Shown here: in pieces, positions 36,101 to 45,922 of the stretch | How positions within the stretch are numbered: position 1 is the stretch's first letter | Layout: every line of letters starts with the position of its first letter | From: Nemopilema nomurai | Taxonomy: Eukaryota; Cnidaria; Scyphozoa; Rhizostomeae; Rhizostomatidae | Assembly (NCBI GenBank): GCA_003864495.1 | Contig: ML133412.1 | Location: 868,001-932,000 of the forward strand | Length of the DNA stretch: 64,000 bases | Reading direction: 5' to 3' | Position numbers and translations under genes: made by a program | Notes under the pieces: generated by a model | The model's input: the letters and a program-made list of their open reading frames with translations, nothing else | Database searches by the model: none | What the model was told of the DNA's origin: nothing

Positions 36101-39100
36101 CATGCTTTATCTGTTCTATACTCGCCCCCTTGGCATGCTTTATCTGTTCTATACTCGCCCCCTTGGCATGCTTTATCTGTTCTATACTCTATCTGACACA
36201 CCCCTTCCCAGATGCTACTATGCCTTGGCTGTTGGTTTTAATTACCAGCTTCTAATTGAACAAGCAAACAATGCTTCCCTCTCTCTCTGTGACATAATTT
36301 TCTTCTCTAAAATGCCTCAAAAGCCCAAAACATGTTTTGAGAAAAGGTGAATTCCGTTAACGACGGTAGAAGCTTTGATTATTAGGCCCTTGAGGATAGT
36401 GATTATAAAGTTCTTAGTGATTATAAAATATGGACCCTTTTTTGCACTGGCTTTAACCTACAATGACATTGTTCTTTATTTAAATTTTCGAGTGATGTAA
36501 TATTAAAGATTTTTCTCGAGAACACATGTAGTGATGAATATAATTTATTAATAATTCTACTTTTGATGGGTGCCTTTAAGATTACAGGCCCTATCGATAT
36601 GATGTTAAAGGTGCGAGTAATTTGATAAAACGTAATTTAGTATTGACCTAAGATTAATTAAGTAGATCAATCAGATTAAATAGAACACGACTAATCAGAG
36701 AAGGATTGCTGCAGCCACGAAGAGAAGCATAATTGCGATAGTTAATCTTCGAGTTCATTTTTGATTCGCCTAAAATTATAATGATTTTGTATTTCGATTT
36801 TGCAGAGAGGAAACCATCCCTCAGCTGAGGAAAGTCTCCAGATTCTTAAAAAGTAAGAATGCTCAATTCATTGTAGATGCCTATTGACTGTCTTCACATC
36901 CCTGCTTGTTATCGCTTGCTATATTCTAAATTGGACGGAATTTTTTACTTGTATGATACTTGTTGCTGGTAATAGGCTTTAAATATCAAGATATATTTTT
37001 AATTATATATGATTAAGAGTTACAGCTATTATTCTAATGTAGCCGATAAAAGTGATATATTTGCTATATAATGTACAAGATTTTTTTGTGCTGCATTTGT
37101 TTGCTGTTTAATTTATGTTCTTCTGATTTAGGCCAACAATTAACTGTTGTTATTTGTAATATTGGCAGATCTGTGTTTTGTTTTAAGCACTTTTTAATTT
37201 CCGCAGGAAAGACTGGTTTTACATTGCGACCAGTTGCTGGGCTTCTTTCCTCCAGGGATTTCCTGGCTGGTCTGGCTTTTCGTGTGTTTCATTCCACACA
37301 ATACATTAGACATTCCTCAGTCCCCATGTACACCCCAGAGCCGTAAGTACTCCTCTACTGAATTGTCACTAGGCTGTTCCTCGGCCGTGTACAAGACTCC
37401 AGGTGTAAGGGTCTTTAGCACTAGTATAGATTCGTACGTCATAAGAAATATAGATAGATCAGGGATAGAGCCAGGGTTACGGTTAGAGTTAGAGTGAGAA
37501 TTGGTGTTAGAGTTAGAGTTAGGGTAAGGTTGAAGATTAGGGTGATGTGAACGCACCAATCTATACTATGGCCGAGTCTTGAATTTAATTGAAGTCGATC
37601 CCGCTTTGTAGAGGATATTTCACCATTTCAGTGTTTCTAGCTTGCATGACAGCAAATCATCATGTTCACTTTCAGTTACATGAGATGTTTTGAAACCCCC
37701 CCTATCTTGTTATTCATCTTTCAAGTGAGTCTTTGATCGGGTTTTGTTCAAGTAGGCAACCTTATCCCACCTTACCTTACTCCACCTTAGCTTACCCCTC
37801 CGCATTTCATGTACCGTTGATGCAAACATCTGATGTTCTGAAAGCCTAAAGAAACCCGATATCCACCCTTTCAATAGCTATTGTGAAAGAGAGGTATTCA
37901 GGATTAATCATCTTTTATATGTACTGTTTATACTAGTGAATTATTGCATTTACTGTAATTCTAAGGCCAATTACTGTAATTCTACTGTAATTCTAATTGT
38001 AATTCTCTGTAATTATGGCATTACAGTTATTGACTGCGACTTTGTATAGTGTCAAGGTAAATGTGCATTCGAAATTCAACAGATATAACTGTTATTCGAA
38101 TATCACTGTTATTCGTGATTCTTCAAGAATCTCGAAGTAGCTATGCAGCCTCTATTCCACGCCGCATTGGCAGGTAAGGCATTCAACCAGCTCTTAAAAC
38201 AGAGATGTTGAGTAAAGTGCACGCTCTCTCCGAGATGTTGAGTAAAGTGCACGCTCTCTCCGAGATGTTGAGTAAAGTGCACGCTCTCTCCGAGATGTTG
38301 AGTAAAGTGCACGCTCTCTCCGAGATGTTGAGTAAAGTGCACGCTCTCTCCTTATTATTCATAAGAAACCTTTATTGTAGTGACGTTTGCCATGAACTTA
38401 TTGGTCACGTGCCCCTGTTTGCTGATCCAGAGTTTGCAAGATTTTCTCAGGTGAGAACCCCCTAGGAGATTCCCAGCTATGACGTCAAAATTTTTGTTTC
38501 ATTTAGGTACATACGCGACAGGACAGCGTTCAACTCATACGCAGTCATTTTATTTCAGACCTTATTCAGTTTTATTCTTACTCTTTGAACCAACTAGAAA
38601 AGCAATAATCTGCCTTTGCACTTCACCTTATTCTGCTAGAAGTTTTCAATACTGCTTTTTCCAAATCATGGATTAAAGTTCTATACATAGACTATTTTGA
38701 CTCACTTCAGTGACTACTGTATAAGTGAATATTGTGACGTAATTAGTTCCGCGACTACCGCATTCTATTTAGGGGCTATTGAAACCTTTCTTTATTGGGT
38801 AAAGGCTGCGTGTATTATTAAATATTTTGCCACTCTGCTTATTACGAGTAAAGAGTTTATTCATTTTAATGGTTCACAAGCGTCAAATATTGTTTATTAA
38901 ATTCTTCGGCACCCTACTTAGGTGCAATTCTGTCCTATCTGTGGATGTCGGCAACCGTGCTACACGGCGATATACAGGCGTCTGCCTGGTTGGGCGTCTT
39001 TTCAAACGAGTCATTCAATTTGACACTAATTAGATTGGGCGTTTATTTGACCGTCCGTGAATTGAATGGGGCGCTTATTTGATTGGGAGTTACTTGGTTG

Positions 39101-42100
39101 AGCATGTATTGGATATGGTGCCTATTTAACTGCGCGCTTATTTGATCGGGCGCTTATTGGACGCCGAAAGACCTCTAGGCGTTACTTTGATAATGACAAA
39201 ATTGTTTAGGGTGCAAAATTAAAAACCTGTGATTGGCAACAGGGTTTTTATACGAATTTGTTACGAATTCAGGCAGTAGGATTTAATTAGAAATCATTGT
39301 AATGAGATGATTGATTCACAGATGATTGACAATTTTTTGTACTCTTTTTAGGAGATTGGCTTGTTATCTCTTGGGTTGTCGGACGAGTGGATCACGAAGC
39401 TGGCTACGGTATTCATAATTCAAATCTATTGATTTTACATCAATTACGATCCATCCGAAACTTAGTTTATGAAGTGTTTCATCTGTGTTCCACCATCTCT
39501 GCATATTATTGCTGTCCAAATCCTTACTCACTGAAAATTTCTAATTCAAAAGAGGCTTGGAGTCTGAATTAACTTACTATTTCCAATCAAAAGTTCTACG
39601 TTCAAGTCAATCAATCAAGTTTTGCATTTATCGTTCTACTAAGAAAGTGCTTCGCTTTTCTACAATCCATCCCAGAACGTCTAGCTAAGCTGGAGATTCA
39701 AATTTACATTTCATACCTGAATGTCCAAGGACATATACTGTTTTTAAGCCATTCCTATGTGGCAGAAGAAGACAAGACGGATTCATTATTGATTCTACTT
39801 TGCTGTTTCAAATTAGGGGAATTCTTTATTCGGTGTTTATAATTGTATACAATGCCTTTGAGAAGCAATGGTAATTTATTTGTCTTTGGATATTGCAGAA
39901 GTTGATGAACCCCTATCAGAATTTGAAGATTGACTTTATACCCGTGTGAGGCTAGCTCTCAATTGTTCACTCTCATCAGGACCCAGTTAATGTGTGCAGT
40001 TTAAAGCGCGCAGTATAAGTGAAAATCTTTGCCTTATTTTCTAGTTGTATTGGTTTACTGTTGAGTTTGGCTTGTGCAGACAACAGGGCGAGATCAAAGC
40101 TTATGGGGCTGGGATTTTGTCATCTTTTGGAGAGCTGCAGGTAATCCTTAATTTATCGTATCATCTGTTTTGTTCCGTGAAGTGTATGTTTTTGGTCTGT
40201 GACGCAGGCTAATCATCTGTGTGGTATGCAGAAATATGTGGCGTAGAATCGATGGCGTTTGTGTTACCATGAAAGCATATAAAAATCATTCGCCAGTAGT
40301 CTTTCAGCTATAAGTCGTTTGCAGGTCATGTGATGAGCAAAGCTGCCAAGAGATAGTGACACGGCCATCTTGGAGCAGACTCTTATAACAACAACAACAA
40401 TAACAACAACATCAACAACAACAACAGCAACAACATCAACAACAATGTAGGGCTTGAGAAATTTGGGAGACTTTCGCAGCAATATTTAAAAGCAACCCAA
40501 GCTAATAACGACTATGATAAAGGTGTTACCCTAAGAAAGCTAAAAAAGGCTTGCTACATGTTAAAATGTTTTCTTAAGTTTTTTGATCTTATTCAAGCTG
40601 ATATTGAACTAGCAAGTCACAAAACATTTTACCTTAATCTGGGCAACTTGTTATTTGACATTCGGGACTTCAAACCTAAGCCGGTGGAAAGTCTTTACAG
40701 AGCTCTCTATCAAGACACTTCGTAACCAACAGAACGGCTCTTTTATTTCACGCTACATCGTTTGTTTTTTGTATGGTCAGTCTGGCCACAGCTTTGTAAG
40801 TTAAGTTTTCTCCTTCCACCCATATGAATATTTTGTGTGCCAATCCCTTTTTCATCCGCCTTTTCTTGCTGTAGCTATAGTTGCCATTTCTGTCACTTTG
40901 TTTTTTCATCATCAGCGCAGTGTGGCCTTTCTATTTCAATTGTTTTCTTTCTCAAATTCTATGCTGTGTTTTATTTTCCTTTTTTGCCTGTTTTCAAGAC
41001 AGTTACTGAATTCGTTTTATTTAGAAACAACGTCTTGTTCCTCACATCCTGATGAAATTATCGTCTTGACTACAGAAGCCGGAATTTTTTTCACTAGAGT
41101 GGCATCGATGTCAAGATGGCCTCTAATCTATTCAAACATCAACAGAACAATTAAAATCAATAAGATGTTGCCTACAAATTTCCGGACTGCCAATTATTTG
41201 CATAGCTGTCATATTCCATTGTTATTTTTGTCATGATTCGAATGCTATTGTACCTATGACCATTTGTTTCAAAAGCACAGCCACTTAGCCATGCCTGCTA
41301 GGAGGCGGACCTCGTACTGGAAAACGTTTAAGCAGCTGTAGCATTTTACAGTAGCTGTAGCAATGGCTGTAGCAGTTTCGATGATGCTTTTTGAAACAAT
41401 AAAATTTATCTTTATAGACCAAACTAAAACATTAATAGCCCTTATGAATAATAAAAGCTCAATTTTTCAATTTCCAGTTAACTGGCTTAGATTGATCTTT
41501 CTGATTAAGCAGTGCGTAAACTCAACTGTTACTTATAAAAGTATACCTTGATCTGACATCATCACCTGTGTTTTCATTAATTGTGATATCGCCATATACT
41601 TACGTGACGTCATCACCTGTGTTTTCATTAATTGTGATATCGCCATATACTTACGTGACGTCATCACCTGTGTTTTCATTAATTGTGATATCGCCATATA
41701 CTTACGTGACGTCATCACCTGTGTTTTCATTAATTGTGATATCGCCATATACTTACGTGACGTCATCACCTGTGTTTTCATTAATTGTGATATCGCCATA
41801 TACTTACGTGACGTCATCACCTGTGTTTTCATTAATTGTGATATCGCCATATACTTACGTGACGTCATCACCTGTGTTTTCATTAATTGTGATATCGCCA
41901 TTTACTTACGTGACGTCATCACCAGTGTTTTCATTAATTGTGATATCGCCATATACTTACGTGACGTCATCACCTGTGTTTTCATTAATTGTGATATCGC
42001 CATTTACTTACGTGACGTCATCACCAGTGTTTTCATTAATTGTGATATCGCCATATACTTACGTGACGTCATCACCTGTGTTTTCATTAATTGTGATATC

Positions 42101-43404
42101 GCCATATACTTACGTGACGTCATCACCTGTGTTTTCACTAGTTGTCATATCGCCATATACTTACGTGACGTCATTAGCTGTGTTTCTTCTTTGCAGTATT
42201 CCATTGAGAGCAATGAGTGCGACAGGCGATCATTCGACCCAGAGAAAACCTGTGTCCAAGAGTACCCAATAACCAAATACCAACCGGTCTACTTTGTGGC
42301 TGACAGTTTTAATGACGCCAAGGATAAATTGAGGTGAAGATTTTCTCTCTCATTCTATTTGGGGTGTTCTGAGTAATTCAGGGCTTCGTATCCAGGTGCT
42401 TTTCTACTTGAAGCAAACGCAGCATGAACTACCATCTTTTGTAACCCGAATACATATTCTTTTCCACAAACTATCTTTAACGCAGTTTAACGCCTTTTGC
42501 AGTTTTAGCATTTTTATCCCTCGTGAAGATTGCACCTTTTAGTCCAACCACAAAATTGCAGTGCGTTATTTTTGCAAATATTCAGCCTTTTGATTGATAG
42601 TTATGCACTTTCATTTCTTTATGACTTCTTTAAACAAATTCCTGCTTTCTTGTAACCAATTTCATTCTGATTCTGTAATCTAATGCTTTGCGGAAAAACT
42701 ATTTCCAAAATGTTTGATCTTTAAAAATTTACAATCAAAGATAATGTTTTATGCTAGAAAATAGATTTCAAAGAGGTACTAATTCATTTTCTAGGAAAGC
42801 TTTCAAAAATTAATTTTGTTTTTATTCTTTTATACGGTCCATCTTTTAGTCCACCTCTCTCGTATCTTGAACAGATATTCTTTCCAGAAAATCTCCTTAT
42901 ACCAGTGTTTTCTAATTTCTATAATGTGGAAAAACAAGTGCTTTAAGTATGCAGAAATTAACATTGTCAGTTGTTTCGTGCTATTCTGAAGTTTTGTACT
43001 GGGAAACATCCAGTTCCTATCAAGCTCCAGTTACTTGTATGATCATCCCCTGTTACGTCACCCCTACGACTTTTGCAGTAAGTGCTTTTCATCTAATATC
43101 AACAAAGTTTTGTCAAACAGCTACACCTGTAGTGGCTAATCGTGTTTCATCAGCCGTCAATATAGAGTATGCTGATTAACCTATGTAAATGTAAATGTTC
43201 CCCATGCGATTATTCTTGTCCCTTAACAGTTGAATGCCTTTCAGGTCCTGGGCCTCCCGCATCCCAAGGCCATTTCATGTTCACTACAACCCTTACACGG
43301 AATCAGTGGAAGTGATCGAGACGAAGGAGCAACTGGTTGAAGTCATATCCGACCTCAAATCACAACTTGGCAACCTTTTGGATGTCGCCAGCCACATGAG
43401 TTAG
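30132..43404 (+). CDS. PAH: Aromatic amino acid hydroxylase (phenylalanine hydroxylase-like), 14 exons
   Basis: Exons: 30132-30206, 31977-32072, 32168-32342, 32624-32712, 33408-33475, 34204-34254, 35144-35242, 36806-36852, 37207-37342, 38381-38450, 39352-39408, 40045-40140, 42197-42333 and 43245-43404. All phases agree, giving 451 residues against 452 in human PAH. Residues about 41-112 form an ACT-like regulatory domain with [10 protein letters not shown]. The catalytic domain follows from WFPRTI, with [40 protein letters not shown] and [14 protein letters not shown]. The C-terminal tail is a tetramerisation helix. Iron ligands are H283, H288 and E328. The enzyme uses iron and tetrahydrobiopterin. 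W324 (PAH/TH-type, Phe in tryptophan hydroxylase) and I378 at the position of PAH V379 and TH D425 argue against tyrosine hydroxylase. I infer phenylalanine hydroxylation; the symbol reflects best fit. Introns carry five tandem arrays. Confidence 0.93.
31255..31340. repeat. 23-bp tandem repeat in hydroxylase intron 1
   Basis: CAATTAAGGAAATTGTTTAA recurs at 31255, 31278, 31301 and 31324, an exact 23-bp spacing over nearly four units. Each unit contains the inverted pair CAATTAA and TTAATTG. Confidence 0.9.
34525..34990. repeat. Diverged 64-71-bp tandem repeat in hydroxylase intron 6
   Basis: About six units share TTGTACCTAACATAAATAGT, an ACATGAAACATAGGG block and CATGACCTTG. Equivalent points lie at 34597, 34661, 34732 and 34803. 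Units have diverged considerably, which suggests an older array than the other intronic repeats. Confidence 0.75.
35369..36190. repeat. 32-33-bp minisatellite (25 copies) in hydroxylase intron 7
   Basis: The unit is TATACTCTCCCCC followed by TTGGCATGCTTTATCTGTTC. I count 25 occurrences of GGCATGCT. Units differ mainly in the number of C (three to six) and in CTC/CGC. Open frames on both strands across the array are an effect of the 33-bp length and frame drift, not genes. Confidence 0.97.
37391..37590. repeat. Telomere-like TTAGGG/TTAGAG tract inside a foldback structure
   Basis: From 37467 to 37545 degenerate GTTAGAGTTAGAGTTAGGG repeats occur. Left of them, CAAGACTCC and TAGTATAGATT are mirrored on the right by AATCTATACTATGG and GAGTCTTG as the reverse complement. 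A degenerate telomere-like tract is therefore flanked by imperfect inverted repeats within hydroxylase intron 9. Confidence 0.55.
38202..38351. repeat. 30-bp minisatellite (five identical copies) in hydroxylase intron 9
   Basis: Five perfect units of GAGATGTTGAGTAAAGTGCA plus CGCTCTCTCC end only 29 bp before exon 10. Each unit supplies a CTCTCTCC pyrimidine tract close to the exon 10 acceptor. Perfect identity indicates recent expansion or active homogenisation. Confidence 0.97.
39030..39175 (+). repeat. GGGCGCTTATTTGA degenerate repeat in hydroxylase intron 10
   Basis: GGGCGTTTATTTGA, GGGCGCTTATTTGA, GCGCTTATTTGA and GGGCGCTTATTGG recur within 145 bp. They belong to the same short-motif family as 10955-11105 and 18015-18075. 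Confidence 0.6.
40382..40446. repeat. (AAC)n-rich microsatellite in hydroxylase intron 12
   Basis: An interrupted run of AAC/ACA trinucleotides (AACAACAACAATAACAAC and AACATCAACAACAACAAC) over about 65 bp. Confidence 0.9.
41554..42180. repeat. 51-bp tandem array, 12 units, each with a perfect CRE
   Basis: The unit contains CACCTGTGTTTTCATTAATT, GTGATATCGCCATATACTTA and CGTGACGTCAT. The palindrome TGACGTCA, the full CREB/ATF response element, occurs 12 times from 41605 to 42173 at an exact 51-bp step. Units 7 and 9 share TTTACTTACG and a following CACCAGTG, suggesting that a two-unit block was duplicated. The array ends just before the acceptor of hydroxylase exon 13 at 42196. Confidence 0.97.
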
Positions 43405-44095
43405 GCTTTCTAACAATTAAAAACAGTTTTTCCTAACTTTGTTTGTATCTTAGTTTGTCACAAATAGTTTAGTCAATTCTAGTTTTTGAGTCCTTGGGAA
43501 AACTATTATTCTGAATTTTAAACCGGTTGCTCAATTTTTCATCCGCTGAAAGTTTTATTTTGATCACCGCTGAACTATTTTAATTGTCCTCTGCGAGGCC
43601 ACTGTAAGCCAGCCTCGTTTTCAATCAATCAAGATATTAAATGCAGTGAACAAAAAAACAAATAAGTAACGCTTATTAAGTCTATTGCTTGCTACTTGCT
43701 CTATTTCTGCTTCTTTGCAGGGAAGAGTCCTGGTAACTGGGCACCTGCCCTGCCATCTCTCCTCTCACCATGCCTGTATTTTTCAACAGTTAACTTTTAG
43801 CCTATCCCTTTTAATATACATTTCTGATTGTAGTAATTTACTGCATGAATTTCATTGAATCTGTAGAAAGTGTGTAATGTGAATATGGATTTTTTAGCAT
43901 TCACTAAATGTGAATCTCTAAGAAGTACATTTCCGCGACAGAGTGAAAATATTGTCAGATTTATAGCCGTGCGTGCAATACTTTTTTGAAGAAACATTTC
44001 TCGTCCGGTTAGAAAAATTTGGGAAAGTGGGGAACCGTTTTCGCTTCTGCTTCAATATAAACCCAACAGGGGAAGGTTGGCATTTACACCAATGG

Positions 44096-44379
44096 GAGGA
44101 TGGCTCAGCGGTAAGAGGATGGCTCAGATGTTAGAGGATGGCTCAGATGTTAGAGGCGCTGACTATGGACCCAAGGGCCCGTGGTTCGAGTCCCTGACAT
44201 GACCAAATTTCCACTCAGAGTGAGGAGAGTCACCAGCCTTCTGTAATTCCAGGCATAAGGAATCACGAGGTGTGGTCAGATCGAGAGGAAGGACCAGGAC
44301 ACTGCTCGATAAGCTTAAGCTTCTCAGTGTCTTAAAAATACCTTCGGAAGCAAGGTAGAATAAATCAAATCAAATAAAA
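44096..44379 (+). mobile_element. tRNA-derived SINE with triplicated A-box segment
   Basis: The head carries TGGCTCAGCGGTAAGAGG (A box) and GGTTCGAGTCC (B box, 44182-44192), the internal RNA polymerase III promoter of tRNA genes. Next comes a non-tRNA body of about 160 bp and an AAATCAAATCAAATAAAA tail. The A-box segment GAGGATGGCTCAG occurs three times at a 19-bp step (44101, 44120, 44139). Only the third has normal spacing to the B box. It is not a functional tRNA gene. No clear target-site duplication was found. Confidence 0.8.
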
Positions 44380-45089
44380 CTACCATTTGGAAAATGGCAA
44401 CAATTTTGGCTTCTGTATCTCTACATTTTCGCATAGTTTAAGTAACAAGGCTTTTTTCAAATAGAGAATCCAAGAATTTTATGTAGGTACATTTTATGCA
44501 CAAATATGATAAGTTTGTATTTTAGAATTTAATCATGTTTCACCTTATGTTTTAATTGAAATCATGCCCACGCTTGCTACTGTTCTGGTCGCTACCCTTG
44601 CAAAAGCCTTCCCAAATTAAATCTACCGAAATATGTAAAAGCCACCAGAAAGGTGTACCCTTGAATCGTGTCTCGAGATTTACCTTCGCTATTTTATGTT
44701 TATTTGTAAATTTTGGATGCCTCCATCAGATATATTTAAACAGCATGTGTCGAATTGCTGAGTGCAAAGCAGCTTTGCTTTTATACTTCAATCGTGCTTA
44801 GAGAGATACTGCGATCATCCATATTAAAACTCGTCTAATAGGCTAAATGTCTTTGAATTTTCAATTTTACTCGATGTTTACGTTGGTATTAAGCATCGAT
44901 GAGTCTTTTCTTAGAACTTTTCATTATTTCAATACTCCCATCCGCTATCAATATTTATCTGTATCGCATTTCATACACTCTTGCCGAACTTTGATCTTTC
45001 CTATACGAGCGTTTTCGTGTCCCTACCTAAGGACGTAGAAAGCGTCTTCAAAATGTGAGGAGTCATGGGAACTAATAAGCTATTTGTTA

Positions 45090-45215
45090 AATCAGCTTTT
45101 GGTTATTTTCCGACGTTTACATACTCTGACGGTTTGTCGGACGAAAAAGTACTTTAAGTATGCAAAAACTGGTTCCGCTATTTCTAGCTATTGTGAAGTT
45201 TTGTAACGTAAAGCA
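45090..45215 (+). repeat. Dispersed repeat family, copy 4
   Basis: TTTTCCGACGTTTACATACTC, AAGTACTTTAAGTATGC, TATTGTGAAGTTTTGTAACG and AAAGCACTTGTTC match the DERA intron copy block for block. Sequence homology extends over about 125 bp. Confidence 0.7.
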
Positions 45216-45922
45216 CTTGTTCAAAAGGGAACTTTATGTGGGAAGGGGTGGAAATATTTAGGGACTTTATAAGATAGTAATAAATGAAGTCTTCCTTGAA
45301 GCACCTACTATTGAAAGGCAGTGCCAGAAAATAAGGTTGACAAGGGGGATTTTCCCAGAAAACACTTGGTCGGAACTATTTCAATTTCCCATTACATCTA
45401 CTTCAGAACAATTTTGCACTAAAGGTTTTGTTCACCCTACGTAAAGTTTGTTGTGTTCATGCGTTATAGTTGACCAGTTTGTGGATAGCTATTACGAAGT
45501 ACCCATTGGTGCTCTCCGTTAAGTGAGAAGAAAAGCTGAATGCAAGCCACATCATTTGAAGCATAACAACAGTCGCCTAAATTTTTTCGTCGACTTTCAG
45601 TGGTTTAGAAATCGCTCCTGGAGAGGACTCAGGGAGGAAGTACTGCCCAAAAAACTTTATCGTCGTGCTAGTATAGCCCCTGTATCTAATCCTAAATTAG
45701 TTGTTTATTCTAAAGGCAAAATTCTCAAAATAAATTCTGAGTAACTAGTGATTCAATTTAGCTCAGGCTTCAAAAATCAATTTAGCTCAAGCCAGATATT
45801 CTACAGCTTTGGTTGGCTTGAACTCAGAAGTCGAGTAGAAAGAAAAATCACAATCATATATCACGCAAGGAAATGGCGCGAAGTTTTCAAATGGGACCGA
45901 GGCTGCAAACACAACATTCAAC

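Larger units (their letters stand above)
43405..45922. other. Intergenic region between hydroxylase and AMN1 genes
   Basis: About 2.5 kb. It holds the hydroxylase 3' untranslated region (candidate ATTAAA near 43634), a SINE at 44096-44379 and a dispersed repeat copy at 45090-45215. Open frames near 44556-44801 and 45523-45981 show no recognised domain. Confidence 0.5.

Noticed and set aside
35203..36350. Long open frames of up to 341 codons on both strands
   Set aside because: They arise because the 33-bp minisatellite is a multiple of three and lacks stops; the segment lies in a hydroxylase intron.
35369..42180. Regularly spaced repeats resembling a CRISPR array
   Set aside because: Units are directly adjacent without unique spacers, in an animal intron; these are minisatellites.
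41533..42272. Open frames of 122 and 234 codons on opposite strands
   Set aside because: They are translations of the 51-bp array and are out of frame with hydroxylase exon 13.
30132..43404. Tyrosine hydroxylase identity
   Set aside because: The residue at the TH D425 position is isoleucine and the N-terminal region has the ACT-type ESRPSK motif typical of PAH.
44096..44200. Functional tRNA gene
   Set aside because: The A and B boxes are present, but the A-box segment is triplicated and no acceptor-stem pairing was found; the tail is SINE-like.
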